A stretch of 64,000 nt of DNA from Brevundimonas naejangsanensis (GTDB lineage Bacteria; Pseudomonadota; Alphaproteobacteria; Caulobacterales; Caulobacteraceae), in NCBI RefSeq assembly GCF_000635915.2, contig NZ_CP015614.1, positions 1,595,501 through 1,659,500 on the forward strand, read 5' to 3'. The notes under the pieces were generated by a model, which saw nothing but the letters and a program-made list of their open reading frames with translations, made no database searches and was not told where the DNA came from. A program made the position numbers and the translations under genes. Positions within the stretch are counted from its first letter, which is position 1. Each line of letters opens with the position of its first letter. Below, one piece after another: positions 43,744-53,602 of this stretch.

Positions 43744-45327
43744 TCAGGCCGCCGTTGAAATCGCGACTTCCGACCAGGCCTCGGCCGCTGCGGCGCCCCG
43801 CTCCATCCCGTCCAACAGAATCTGCAACGTCACCGGCTTGGCTGTCAGATGGTCCGCCCCGGCCTGCATGGCCTTCACATGATGCGCCTCGGTCGTGTTG
43901 GCGGTCAGCATGACGATCGGCGTACGTCGCCGGCCTGATTGCGCCTCGGCCGCCCGAATTCGCCGCATGGCCTCAAGCCCGTCCATGACGGGCATCTGCA
44001 TATCCATCAGCACCATGTCGAACGGCTCAAGCATGAAGCGCTCGACGCCCTCGGCGCCGTTGTCTGCGGTGACGATGTCAAAGCCCAGCGGCTCCAGCAG
44101 ACAGCGCACCACCATCTGATTGGCCGGATTGTCCTCCACCGCCAGCACGCGCAGGCGTCCAGGCGCTTCAGACTCGTCCCCCGTCGCCGTCGGAGCCTCG
44201 GCGGGATTCGACGCCTGCCGCTCGATGGGTATGGCCACGCGGAATACGCTGCCCCGTCCCGGGGCCGACTCCGCTGAAATCGCGCCGCCCATCAACTCCG
44301 CCAGCAGGCGACAGATCGACAGACCCAGGCCGGTGCCGCCGAACTGGCGAGAGATGGCGTCGTCGGCCTGGACGAACGGCTGGAACAGGCGCTGCGCCGC
44401 CTGTTCGTCGAAACCGATCCCCTCATCCTCCACTTCGATCAGCAGGCGTTCAGCCTGTGCATCGCCGGCCACATCGACGCGGACCGCCACATGGCCCTGA
44501 GCCGTGAACTTCACCGCATTGGACACCAGATTGGAGACGATCTGCGCGATTCTTACGCCGTCGCCGACCACCATGCCGTTCGCCGCGTCGCTGAAGGTCG
44601 CCGCCAGCGTCAGTCCCTTGGCCTCCGCGCCCGCGCGGCGCATCTCCACGACCGCGCCTATGTCGGCCCTCAGGTCAAACGGCGCGGGCGCCAGGGTGAA
44701 CTGGCCGGCCTGCATTTTCGACAGGTCCAGCATGTCATCCAGCACCCGCCGCAACGCGTCCCCCGCCCCCGTAATCAGATCCAGCATCTCGTTCTGACGC
44801 GGCGTCAGGGCCGTGTGCGTCAGGGCCGACGCCAGCCCCAGCACGGCGTTCAACGGGGTGCGGACCTCATGGCTGATGTTGGCGAAAAACCGATCCCGCG
44901 CCTCGGCGGCCACGCGCGCCTCGGACTGGGCGACCTCCAGCGCCTTCAGCGCGCGCACGTGGTCCGAAACCTCGAACCGAATGGCGGTATAGGTTTCCGG
45001 CCGCCCGTCAGGCCCGAGGTTCGGCACAATGGTGGTGTCCACCCAATAGGGCTCGCCAGCCTTGCTGCGGTTTTCAATGGTGCCGCGCCAGACCTGCCCG
45101 CTCGCGATAGTGCGGTACAGATTGCGAAAATAATCGCGCGGGTGGGCGCCTGAGTTCACCACCCGGTGCGTCTGGCCGATCAGTTCCGCCCGCGAATAGC
45201 CGCTGACCGCCTCGAATTTGTCGTTGCAATACAGGATCCGACCCGCCCGATCGGTGATCGCCACAATGGCGGCCTCGTCCAGTGCGGCAGAGAGCCCTGC
45301 CCGGCGGGGCCAATCGACGTCAGACAT
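43744..45327 (-). CDS. PAS-domain hybrid histidine kinase
   Basis: A soluble 527-residue kinase with order PAS (about 10-125), HisKA, HATPase and receiver. The PAS domain (IVAITDRAGRILYCNDKFEA, SGAHPRDYFRNLYRTIASGQ, VWRGTIENRSKAG) resembles the aerotaxis-receptor type that binds FAD. The H-box is FFANISHEVRTPLN with H153; ATP-binding boxes are IVSNLVSNAVKFT and GGTGLGLSICRLL; the receiver has MDMQMPVMDG with D442. No transmembrane segment or separate response regulator is seen. The start at 45327 matches the PAS start. Its place next to the FNR/cyd genes and its PAS type suggest redox or oxygen sensing, which is inference. Confidence 0.9.
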   Translation of the reverse strand: MSDVDWPRRAGLSAALDEAAIVAITDRAGRILYCNDKFEAVSGYSRAELIGQTHRVVNSGAHPRDYFRNLYRTIASGQVWRGTIENRSKAGEPYWVDTTIVPNLGPDGRPETYTAIRFEVSDHVRALKALEVAQSEARVAAEARDRFFANISHEVRTPLNAVLGLASALTHTALTPRQNEMLDLITGAGDALRRVLDDMLDLSKMQAGQFTLAPAPFDLRADIGAVVEMRRAGAEAKGLTLAATFSDAANGMVVGDGVRIAQIVSNLVSNAVKFTAQGHVAVRVDVAGDAQAERLLIEVEDEGIGFDEQAAQRLFQPFVQADDAISRQFGGTGLGLSICRLLAELMGGAISAESAPGRGSVFRVAIPIERQASNPAEAPTATGDESEAPGRLRVLAVEDNPANQMVVRCLLEPLGFDIVTADNGAEGVERFMLEPFDMVLMDMQMPVMDGLEAMRRIRAAEAQSGRRRTPIVMLTANTTEAHHVKAMQAGADHLTAKPVTLQILLDGMERGAAAAEAWSEVAISTAA

Positions 45328-45450
45328 AGGGTGGGAGGTCCTTTCAGACCGCCACATGCGCCCGTCATCGCTGCCAAATGCTTAATCTTAACCACCGACC
45401 AAGGTCTATGGTTACGCTTTGATCCCGCGCAACGCGCCCGTCGGCCATGC

Positions 45451-45479
45451 AAAACGGCCCCCGGATCGCTCCGGGGGCC
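45451..45479 (-). terminator. Terminator of tuf2
   Basis: The same 10-bp GGCCCCCGGA stem with a GCGA loop (minus strand) as after tuf1, again followed by CGTTTTGC. It is displaced further from the tuf2 stop (162 bases) by the repeat insertion at 45501. Confidence 0.8.
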
Positions 45480-45500
45480 GCTCTGTTACGCTTTACGCTT

Positions 45501-45572
45501 GGCCTAACGCCCTTGCGGGCTGCTTGAGGCCGGCACTGCGGCCTAAGGCCTTTGCGGGCTGCTTCAGGCCGG
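45501..45572 (-). repeat. Two-unit palindromic repeat inserted in the tuf2 3' flank
   Basis: Two units of about 39 bases (starting 45501 and 45540) share GGCCTAA, then TTGCGGGCTGCTT, then AGGCCGG. Read in reverse complement they match the 38-bp units of the array at 12235 (GGCCTcAAGcAGC, GCAAGG, AGGCC). The homologous flank of tuf1 lacks the insert: there the sequence runs directly through TACGCTTACGCTTACTCG. Copies of TACGCTT lie on both sides of the insert. The rest of 45328-45641 holds only the terminator. Confidence 0.88.
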
Positions 45573-45641
45573 TACGCTTACGCTTACTCGTTACTGGCGA
45601 ACAAGCGAGGGCCGAGGCCCTCGCTCATTCTGACGTCGATA

Positions 45642-46832
<1,191 letters not shown>

Positions 46833-46892
46833 GGCCAAACTCCTGTGGCCCGGGTCCGGAACGGAGGGGCGCTGTGCTCAGTTCATAAAACC

Positions 46893-46966
46893 TGGAGCGG
46901 GTAGCGGGAATCGAACCCGCATATTCAGCTTGGAAGGCTGCTGCACTACCATTGTGCTATACCCGC
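46893..46966 (-). tRNA. tRNA-Gly (TCC anticodon)
   Basis: A 74-nt cloverleaf on the minus strand with acceptor GCGGGTA/TACCCGC, anticodon loop CTTCCAA with TCC at 46932-46934, T-loop GGTTCGATTCC, discriminator T and encoded CCA. It lies 60 bases before tuf2 and 96 bases after tRNA-Tyr. Confidence 0.97.
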
Positions 46967-47062
46967 GCGAAGAATGCGGCTGCACCGCCCTTCGTTTGAA
47001 GAGCGACGTTTCCGCACCCGATTCCTTTCTGGACTCCCGGCCCGGCGGGCATTGAAGGCGCG

Positions 47063-47146
47063 TGGTGGGGGAAGCAGGACTCGAACCTGCGAAGCTTACG
47101 CAGCGGATTTACAGTCCGCCCCCTTTGCCGCTCGGGACATTCCCCC
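47063..47146 (-). tRNA. tRNA-Tyr (GTA anticodon)
   Basis: An 84-nt class II tRNA on the minus strand with acceptor GGGGGAA, anticodon loop CTGTAAA with GTA at 47110-47112, a long variable arm, T-loop GGTTCGAGTCC, discriminator A and encoded CCA. It is the first gene of the tRNA-Tyr, tRNA-Gly, tuf2 cluster and is divergent from rlmB. Confidence 0.97.
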
Positions 47147-47295
47147 AGCGCGCCTTATGTCAATGCCGGTCTGGAAACGCCGAAAACAATCTTTCGATCA
47201 TTTCGCGACGAAAGCCTTCGCTGTCGGGCGACGCCTGCAGTAGAGGAAGCGCCTGAACCGAAAGCCCTGGGGCCCAAATCGGAGGCCGTCTTATA

Positions 47296-48174
47296 GTGTC
47301 GTCATTTCGAGAACGCAACGACCGGAAAACCGGTAAAAAACAATCTTTCCACAAGAGGGACGAAACACGCCCAAAGCGGGCTCAAACCCCCGCGCCGCAA
47401 GGCCGCCACCCCGCCGAAAACGAGCGCAAACCCGCCCGGTCGCGCCCGGACGCCGATAATTTTCTTTGGGGACGCCACCCGGTTCTGGCCGCTTTGGCGA
47501 ATCCGGCCCGTCGCGGAACGGGCCGTCTGATGGTCACCGAAGACCGCGCCGAAGAGATTCAGCGCGAGAATCTGGCGAACGGTCACCGAATCGAGGTGAT
47601 CGATTCGGTCGCTCTTGGCCGGATGCTGCCCGCCGGGGCCGTACACCAGGGCATGGCCTTCAAGGTCCAGCCGCTGGAAGGCGTCGATCTGGAAGACCTG
47701 GCCGAACCGGCTGAAGGCGTCATCGTTATGCTGGATCAGCTGACGGACCCTCAGAACGTCGGCGCCATCTTCCGCTCGGCCCTGGCCTTCGGCGCGCGCG
47801 GCATCGTCGTGCAGGACCGCCACTCCCCCGCCCTCGCCGGCGCCCTGGCCAAGGCCTCGGCCGGCGCGACCGAGCGCCTGCCCTGCGCCCGGGTGACGAA
47901 TCTCAGCCGCGCGCTGGAGAAGCTGGCCGATCACGGCTGGCGCGCCATCGGCATGGACGGCGGCTCGGACCTGACGCTGGAGCAGGCGCTGGACGCCCGG
48001 CCGACCGTCATCGTCATGGGCTCCGAAGGCGACGGCGTGCGCCGTCTGGTGGCCGAGCACTGCGAGGCCATGGCCCGCATTCCCATGCCCGGCGGCTTCG
48101 AGAGTCTGAACGTCTCCAACGCCGCCGCCATCGCCCTGTATGAGGTCGCCAGGGCCCAAAGCCGCGCGAGCTAA
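47296..48174 (+). CDS. rlmB: 23S rRNA (guanosine-2'-O)-methyltransferase RlmB / TrmH family
   Basis: The 292-residue product (GTG start, GGAGG about 11 bases upstream) is a SPOUT methyltransferase with the three family motifs: DPQNVGAIFRSALAFG, VIVMGSEGDGVRRL and IPMPGGFESLNVSNAAAIAL, plus an N-terminal substrate-binding domain beginning FLWGRHPVLAAL. RlmB methylates G2251 of 23S rRNA. The first 55 residues are a Lys/Arg/Pro-rich extension, probably disordered and RNA-binding, longer than in E. coli. A tRNA target within the wider TrmH family cannot be excluded. Confidence 0.9.
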   Translation: MSSFRERNDRKTGKKQSFHKRDETRPKRAQTPAPQGRHPAENERKPARSRPDADNFLWGRHPVLAALANPARRGTGRLMVTEDRAEEIQRENLANGHRIEVIDSVALGRMLPAGAVHQGMAFKVQPLEGVDLEDLAEPAEGVIVMLDQLTDPQNVGAIFRSALAFGARGIVVQDRHSPALAGALAKASAGATERLPCARVTNLSRALEKLADHGWRAIGMDGGSDLTLEQALDARPTVIVMGSEGDGVRRLVAEHCEAMARIPMPGGFESLNVSNAAAIALYEVARAQSRAS

Positions 48175-48247
48175 GAAGGCGAACGCCCGCGTCAACTCGC
48201 CCCTGCGGCGTCTTGGCGCGGGCCCCGCCGGGCATTAAGAGTCGCGC

Positions 48248-49102
48248 ATGGACTTCCTCTCAAATCCCGAATTGATCAGTCAGGCCTCCGCCCTCGGCAA
48301 GGTGCTGATGATCGACCTGGTGCTGGCCGGCGACAACGCTGTCGCCGTCGGCCTGGCCGCCGCCGCCCTGCCGCAGGAACAGCGTCGCAAGGCCATCCTG
48401 ATCGGGCTGGCCGCCGCCGTCGTCATGCGCATCGGCCTGGCGCTGATCACCGTGCAGTTGCTGGCTATCGTCGGCCTGCTGCTGGCGGGCGGCTTCCTGC
48501 TGCTGTGGGTCTGCTGGAAGATGTGGCGCGAGCTGCGCGAACAGGCCACCCACGATCAGGCCGAAGCCGAGGCCGAGATCGAACGGGCCATGGCCATTGA
48601 ACACGGCGGCGGCCCTTCGCCTGAAGAGTTGGGCCTGAAGCGCAAGACCTTCGGCGCCGCCCTGATCCAGATCATGATCGCCGACCTGACCATGAGCCTG
48701 GACAATGTGCTGGCCGTGGCCGGCGCCAGCCATGACCACCCGTGGATCATGGTGTTCGGCCTGATCCTGTCCATCGCCTTGATGGGTCTGGCGGCCACCT
48801 TCATCGCCAAGCTGCTGAACCGTTATCGCTGGATCGCCTATGTGGGCCTGGTCATCGTCCTGTACGTCGCCCTGCACATGATCTGGGACGGCGGACGCTC
48901 GGTCATCGTGCGCACCGGCCACACAGACCAGTTCAACGCCTCGGCCCCCGCCTTCCTCGACATCAGCGCCGAGGAAGAGGCAAAGCACCTGCGCCACAGC
49001 GGCGAGGGTCCGGGACGGCACACGCCCGAAGCCTTGCCCGGCGGCCGCGAGCGACGCGATCCGCCCCCGCCGACTGTCGCGCCGACGGATACCGCCTCCT
49101 AG
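48248..49102 (+). CDS. TerC family integral membrane protein
   Basis: The 284-residue product has seven or so membrane segments and the two acidic TerC motifs, LVLAGDNAVAVGLA (D29) and MSLDNVLAVAGASH, that are thought to bind metal; a charged cytosolic loop (QATHDQAEAEAEIERAMAIE) separates the halves. The C-terminal 60 residues are polar. TerC/YjbE-type proteins take part in manganese or calcium export, some through metalation of exported proteins. It is 73 bases after rlmB and ends at a strong terminator. Confidence 0.9.
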   Translation: MDFLSNPELISQASALGKVLMIDLVLAGDNAVAVGLAAAALPQEQRRKAILIGLAAAVVMRIGLALITVQLLAIVGLLLAGGFLLLWVCWKMWRELREQATHDQAEAEAEIERAMAIEHGGGPSPEELGLKRKTFGAALIQIMIADLTMSLDNVLAVAGASHDHPWIMVFGLILSIALMGLAATFIAKLLNRYRWIAYVGLVIVLYVALHMIWDGGRSVIVRTGHTDQFNASAPAFLDISAEEEAKHLRHSGEGPGRHTPEALPGGRERRDPPPPTVAPTDTAS

Positions 49103-49109
49103 AAACACG

Positions 49110-49138
49110 AAAGGCCCGGATCGCTCTGGGCCTTTTTT
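49110..49138 (+). terminator. Terminator of the TerC gene
   Basis: AAAGGCCCGGA pairs with TCTGGGCCTTT around a TCGC loop, with one G-T pair, followed by six T. Its 28-bp core occurs inverted at 50309. Confidence 0.9.
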
Positions 49139-49254
49139 CATGGGGCGGACACTGCTGAAGCCACGAGAAAGGGTGGAACAAGATCATTGTTATCATTGTG
49201 GAGCTTTGAATAACGACGTAAAAACTTGTCAGTTTTCCAACCTCCGGGGGCCTT

Positions 49255-50280
49255 ATGGCAAAGGGATTTAACTACCGAAAGGCCACCGGCTGGACAGCTG
49301 CGGCCCTGGCGGCCAGTGCGGTCCTGGGCATGGCAGCAGCCGCTCAGGCGCAGATCACCCTGGGCGGTAACCACACCAATGTATCCTGCAATGGCGGTGC
49401 GAACGGCACGGCAACGGTCAATCCCTCTGGCGGTTTAGGAACCTATACCTATAGCTGGTCCCCCTCGGGTTGGGCAGGGGCGACGGCGGTAGGGCTGACG
49501 GTCGGTACCTATACGGTCACAGTGAACGATGGAGTCTCAACACCCGCTACCCGGTCCTACACTATTACTCAACCGACGGCCCTGAGCGCCAACGCCTTCA
49601 AGACCGATGTTACGGTTAACGGCGGTTCAGATGGCACGGCGAGGGTGAACGTTACCGGTGGCACGCCGGGCTACACCTATTCGTGGTCACCGACTGGCGG
49701 TAGCGCCGCGACCGCTACTGGCCTCGCTAGCGGCACTTACACCGTGACAATATATGACAGCAATTCCTGCTATCTACAGCACCACGTGAGCGTCGGCGAC
49801 CCGGCAGCCGTCGTGGCCCCCACGGTATCGAGCGTTAATGTTCCTGCCAACGCCACATATGGGCCGGGCAACCCGCTGAACTTCACCGTAAACTTCAACC
49901 AAGCGATTACAGTCGACACCACGGGCGGGACACCCTATCTGAACCTAATGGTCGGTAGCACCACGCGCCAAGCCACCTATGTAAGCGGGTCTGGATCAAC
50001 AGCCCTCATCTTCCGCTACACGGTTGTCGCAGGCGACAATGATGCCGACGGCATTACCATTGGCACCCTAAACGCCAATGGTGCAACACTCCGCAACGGA
50101 TCGACCGATGCCAACCTGACGCTGAACAGCGTGGGTTCAACCACGAGTGTTCTGGTCTCATCACCGCCGCCGGTCCCCATCCCTACCCTGACGGAATGGT
50201 CGATGATTCTGCTGACCGGTGTCCTGGCGCTATTTGGTGCGGCCCGTCTTGGCTGGCTGCCTGCTGCGCGCAAAAGCTGA
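49255..50280 (+). CDS. Secreted protein with SprB-like repeats and IPTL-CTERM tail
   Basis: The 341-residue product has a long-n-region signal peptide (cleavage near AAQAQITLGG), two about 70-residue repeats with the SprB/PKD-like pattern (NGGANGTATVNPSGGLGTYT and NGGSDGTARVNVTGGTPGYT, each followed by Y-SWSP and GTYTVT), an Ig-like domain (YGPGNPLNFTVNFNQAITVD) and a C-terminal sorting signal PIPTLTEWSMILLTGVLALF followed by basic residues, the IPTL-CTERM type. The tail should hold it in the membrane for sorting; no partner sorting enzyme is in the window. Base composition and codon use (ATA, CTA, AGC, TAT) are clearly more AT-rich than the neighbours, a sign of horizontal acquisition. No good Shine-Dalgarno sequence precedes the ATG. 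Adhesive or surface function is inferred from the repeats. Confidence 0.85.
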   Translation: MAKGFNYRKATGWTAAALAASAVLGMAAAAQAQITLGGNHTNVSCNGGANGTATVNPSGGLGTYTYSWSPSGWAGATAVGLTVGTYTVTVNDGVSTPATRSYTITQPTALSANAFKTDVTVNGGSDGTARVNVTGGTPGYTYSWSPTGGSAATATGLASGTYTVTIYDSNSCYLQHHVSVGDPAAVVAPTVSSVNVPANATYGPGNPLNFTVNFNQAITVDTTGGTPYLNLMVGSTTRQATYVSGSGSTALIFRYTVVAGDNDADGITIGTLNANGATLRNGSTDANLTLNSVGSTTSVLVSSPPPVPIPTLTEWSMILLTGVLALFGAARLGWLPAARKS

Positions 50281-50308
50281 CACTGGCTGAACCGGTTTCC
50301 GAAATAGC

Positions 50309-50338
50309 AAAAAGGCCCAGAGCGATCCGGGCCTTTTT
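50309..50338. terminator. Bidirectional terminator between the IPTL-CTERM gene and metG
   Basis: AAAAAGGCCCAGA pairs with TCCGGGCCTTTTT around GCGA; T runs follow on both strands. It ends the plus-strand gene at 50280 and the minus-strand metG at 50359. Read on the minus strand it repeats the terC terminator. Confidence 0.9.
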
Positions 50339-50358
50339 CATATCCTTACGGCTGCTGA

Positions 50359-52068
50359 TCAGCCTTCTGCGCCGCCAAAGCGTTCGGTCCATTCGGCCAC
50401 CTGGGCGTCCTCGATCTTGGCGAAGAGGACAGCCGCCGCCGCAACGGTTTCGCCCTCAGGCACAAGGTTCAGCAGGTCGGCATCTAGATCAGGCCAGGAC
50501 AGGTCCGTGGCAGTGACCGTCTGACCAATCTTTTCGGCGCTGGACGGCATGAAGGGGGCGGCAATCCTGGCAAACAGGGCCACCAGCGACAGGCCGGTAC
50601 GCACCACAACGGCAGCGCGTTCGCGGTCGGTCTTGAGTGCCGTCCAGGGGGCGGCCTCTTGCAGGTACTCATTACCCATGACCCACAGGGCGCGCGCAGC
50701 CTGAGCTGCCTTGCGGAACTCCATAGCCTCAAACTCGGCGGTCAGGGCTTCCAGACCAGCCTTGATATCCGCCGCCAGCTTGGCCTCCAGCGCGCCCGGC
50801 TCTCCGCCCGCAGGCACGACGCCGTCGAACTTGGATTCCGTGAACTTGACGATGCGGTTGACGAAGTTGCCCAGCACGTCGGCCAGGTCCTTGTTCGTCG
50901 TCGACTGGAACTGTTCCCAGGTGAAGGCCGCGTCGGAATGCTCCGGCCCATAGGCCGTCAGGTGCCAGCGCCAGTAATCGGCCGGAAGCAGCTCCAGCGC
51001 CTGATCCATGAACACGCCCCGGCCCATGCTGGTCGAGAACTTGCCGCCGTACCAGTTCAGCCAGTTGAAGGCCTTCAGCTGGTCCACCGTCTTCCACGGC
51101 TCGCCTGAGCCGAGGATGGTCGACGGGAAGCTGACGGTGTGGAAGGCCACATTGTCCTTGCCCATGAACTGGACGTAGCGCACGTCCTCGGCGCCCTCGT
51201 CCAGACGCCACCAAGAGCGCCAGTCGCCGCCGGTCTTGTCGGCCCATTCCTCGGTCGCGCCGATGTATTCGATGGGGGCGTCGAACCAGACGTAGAAGAC
51301 CTTGCCCTCCATGCCCGGACGCGGGCCGCCGTCGGGTCCGACAACCGGCACGCCCCATTTCAGATCGCGGGTGATGCCCCGGTCGATCAGGCCCTCGTCC
51401 AGATGCTTATAGGCGATGGAGCGGGCCAGCGGCTGCCACTGAGGCGAGCGGGCGTCGACCCAGGCGCGCACTTCGTCGGCCACCTTGGTCTGCAGCAGAT
51501 AGAGGTGGCGCGTGTCGCGGACCTCCAGGTTGCGACTGCCCGACACTGCTGAATAGGGGGCGATCAGGTCGGTCGGATCCAGCAGGCGGCCGCAGTTGTC
51601 GCACTGGTCCCCGCGCGCCTTCTCATAGGCGCAGTGCGGGCAGGTCCCTTCGACGTAGCGGTCGGGCAAGAAGCGGGCGTCGTCGATCGAATAGATCATC
51701 CGGTCGACGCGCTCTTCGATCAGGCCGCGCTCTTCCAGCACCTTGGCGAAGTGCTGGGTCAGGCGGGTGTTCGGGGCGTTGGAGCTGCGGCCGAAGATGT
51801 CGAACGACAGGTTGAAGGCCTCGCCCGCGCGGCGCTGCACCTCGTGCTGTTCGTCGCAATAGGCGCGCACGTCCTGGCCGGCGGCGGCGGCGGCCAGTTC
51901 GGCCGGGGTGCCGTGTTCGTCGGTGGCGCAGACATAGAGGACGTCATGCCCCCTCGCCCGCATGAAACGCGCCCACACATCGGCGGGCAGCATCGACCCG
52001 GCCAGATTCCCAAGGTGCTTGATGCCGTTGATATAGGGCAGCGCCGAGGTGATGAGGATGCGGGCCAT
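50359..52068 (-). CDS. metG: Methionyl-tRNA synthetase
   Basis: MetG charges initiator and elongator tRNA-Met. The 569-residue product starts [20 protein letters not shown] (HIGH-like motif in GIKHLGN), has a zinc-binding insert [18 protein letters not shown], the [15 protein letters not shown] region and [11 protein letters not shown] in place of KMSKS, as is normal for this MetRS subgroup. The C-terminal anticodon-binding domain is helical and there is no EMAP-like appendix. No Shine-Dalgarno sequence is seen before the ATG; a repeat array begins about 12 bases upstream. Confidence 0.97.
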   Translation of the reverse strand: MARILITSALPYINGIKHLGNLAGSMLPADVWARFMRARGHDVLYVCATDEHGTPAELAAAAAGQDVRAYCDEQHEVQRRAGEAFNLSFDIFGRSSNAPNTRLTQHFAKVLEERGLIEERVDRMIYSIDDARFLPDRYVEGTCPHCAYEKARGDQCDNCGRLLDPTDLIAPYSAVSGSRNLEVRDTRHLYLLQTKVADEVRAWVDARSPQWQPLARSIAYKHLDEGLIDRGITRDLKWGVPVVGPDGGPRPGMEGKVFYVWFDAPIEYIGATEEWADKTGGDWRSWWRLDEGAEDVRYVQFMGKDNVAFHTVSFPSTILGSGEPWKTVDQLKAFNWLNWYGGKFSTSMGRGVFMDQALELLPADYWRWHLTAYGPEHSDAAFTWEQFQSTTNKDLADVLGNFVNRIVKFTESKFDGVVPAGGEPGALEAKLAADIKAGLEALTAEFEAMEFRKAAQAARALWVMGNEYLQEAAPWTALKTDRERAAVVVRTGLSLVALFARIAAPFMPSSAEKIGQTVTATDLSWPDLDADLLNLVPEGETVAAAAVLFAKIEDAQVAEWTERFGGAEG

Positions 52069-52079
52069 GATTATCCGAG

Positions 52080-52198
52080 TGACAAGTGACGAGTGACGAG
52101 TGACGAGTGGTTAGTGGCGAGTGAGGCGAGCTACCGCAACACCGAACGGCGCATTAATGCGTTTCGCTCGCCACTCGATACCCGCCACTCGCCACTTC
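52080..52198 (-). repeat. GAGTGRC-type inverted repeat array between MATE and metG
   Basis: The segment holds runs of GAGTGAC/GAGTGGC units (for example GTGACGAGTGACGAGTGACG) on one side and the complementary CTCGCCACTCG and CCGCCACTCGCCACTT on the other, around a centre containing the palindrome CGCATTAATGCG. The two arms can pair. On the minus strand it begins right after the MATE stop codon and ends about 12 bases before the metG ATG. A second copy in opposite orientation is at 56156. Confidence 0.85.
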
Positions 52199-53539
52199 TC
52201 AAAGCCTCCGCGCGATGCGCACGAAGCGCCCGGTCAGCAGCGCGCCCGAGATCAGGCTGGCGACGATCACCGACCAGACCAGTCCGTCCACCCCGATCCG
52301 ATGCGCCAGGAACCAGCCCAGCGGGATCATGATCAGACCATAGGACAGCAGGTGCATCAGCGTCGGCCACACCACGTCGCCTGCCGCACGGTTGGCCTGC
52401 GCGGCGACCACCTGCATGGCGTCGGCGACGAAGAACAGGGTCGCCAGCACCAGCGCCGGCGCCGCGATGGCGAGGATCGCCGGGTCGGTCGTATAGGCGC
52501 CGACGATCAACCGCGCCGACGGCCAGATGATCAGGGCGATGATGAAGGCCAGCACCGTCACTACGCCGATGCCGGCCAGGCCGCCGCGCATCACGCCCGC
52601 CTTGTCCGCTGCGCCATAGCTGCGGCCCACCAGCACCGCCGTCGCGGACGACAGTCCCATCGGCACCATGAAGACGATGGCCGAGATATTGATCACGACC
52701 GCCCAGCTGGCGGTCTGGGCGGCGCCCAGCTGACCGGCGAACAGGGTCATGGCGGCGAATGCGCCGACCTCGATGAAGTTCGACGCGCCCGCGCCCAGGC
52801 CGACCTTCATCTGCTGGCTCTCGACCGCCTTGTCGCGTTTGGGCTTCTTGAACACGCCCCAGGCCCGCGCCTCGGGCAGGCGCAGGATGAAGATGACCAG
52901 AAAAACCGCCAGCGCCGTGCGCGCGCCGAACGTCGCCCACGCCGAGGCCACGGCGCCGTGCAGGCCGATGCCCAGCAGGTCCGGCACCAGCAGCAGGTTC
53001 AGCGCCAGATTGACCGCATTGGCCACCCACATGGCGACCATGCCCGCCTTGGGCCGGTGCAGTCCCTCCAGGAAGAACTGGGCGCAGACCGAAATCAGAT
53101 AGGCCGGCATCGACAGGGCGAAGACCATCAGGGCGGGCGTCGCGCCCTCGCCCAGACCTTCCTCCAACCCCATATGAACGAGTCCGAACGGTCCGAGCAG
53201 CAGCAGACCGATCATCGAGACCAGACCGATCTGCAGCGAATAGGTCATGCCGCGCCTCAGGACGGCGCCGACCTCGTCGCCCCTGCCCTCGCCCAGCAGG
53301 CGGGCGGTCATGACCTGCACCCCCATCATCAGGCCGACCGCCGTGGTCAGCACGACTGAGGACGGCGCCCAGGCCAGGGAATGAAAGGCCAGCTCGCGGC
53401 TGGCGTAGTGGCCGACGACGATGGCGTCCGTCAGCCCCATGGTCATGATGCCCAGACGCGCCATGACGACCGGCCAGGCCAGCTTCAGCAGCTCGGACAG
53501 GGCGGCGCGGGTTTTGAAGCTGAACAGGGCGTGGGTCAT
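52199..53539 (-). CDS. MATE family efflux transporter
   Basis: The 446-residue product has twelve predicted membrane segments in two homologous halves (ELLKLAWPVVMARLGIMTMG and GLGAGASNFIEVGAFAAMTL opening each) and the MATE look of VGHYASRELAFHSLAWAPSS. MATE proteins export drugs or metabolites in exchange for sodium or protons; the substrate is unknown. No Shine-Dalgarno sequence favours either ATG; 53539 (MTHALFSFK) was chosen over 53566. It is followed by the repeat array and metG. Confidence 0.9.
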   Translation of the reverse strand: MTHALFSFKTRAALSELLKLAWPVVMARLGIMTMGLTDAIVVGHYASRELAFHSLAWAPSSVVLTTAVGLMMGVQVMTARLLGEGRGDEVGAVLRRGMTYSLQIGLVSMIGLLLLGPFGLVHMGLEEGLGEGATPALMVFALSMPAYLISVCAQFFLEGLHRPKAGMVAMWVANAVNLALNLLLVPDLLGIGLHGAVASAWATFGARTALAVFLVIFILRLPEARAWGVFKKPKRDKAVESQQMKVGLGAGASNFIEVGAFAAMTLFAGQLGAAQTASWAVVINISAIVFMVPMGLSSATAVLVGRSYGAADKAGVMRGGLAGIGVVTVLAFIIALIIWPSARLIVGAYTTDPAILAIAAPALVLATLFFVADAMQVVAAQANRAAGDVVWPTLMHLLSYGLIMIPLGWFLAHRIGVDGLVWSVIVASLISGALLTGRFVRIARRL

Positions 53540-53602
53540 CGGAGGCCGCAACAGCCACGCGCCCATGCGCGCGTCAATCGATTTTCCGAGCGCTTCGGGC
53601 GC

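Noticed and set aside
47147..47170. TTGACA directly before tRNA-Tyr as a -35 box
   Set aside because: It lies too close to the tRNA 5' end; the -10 would fall inside the tRNA.
50359..52068. Missing KMSKS in metG as a sign of decay
   Set aside because: KFSTS is a normal variant in this MetRS subgroup and the rest of the enzyme is intact.
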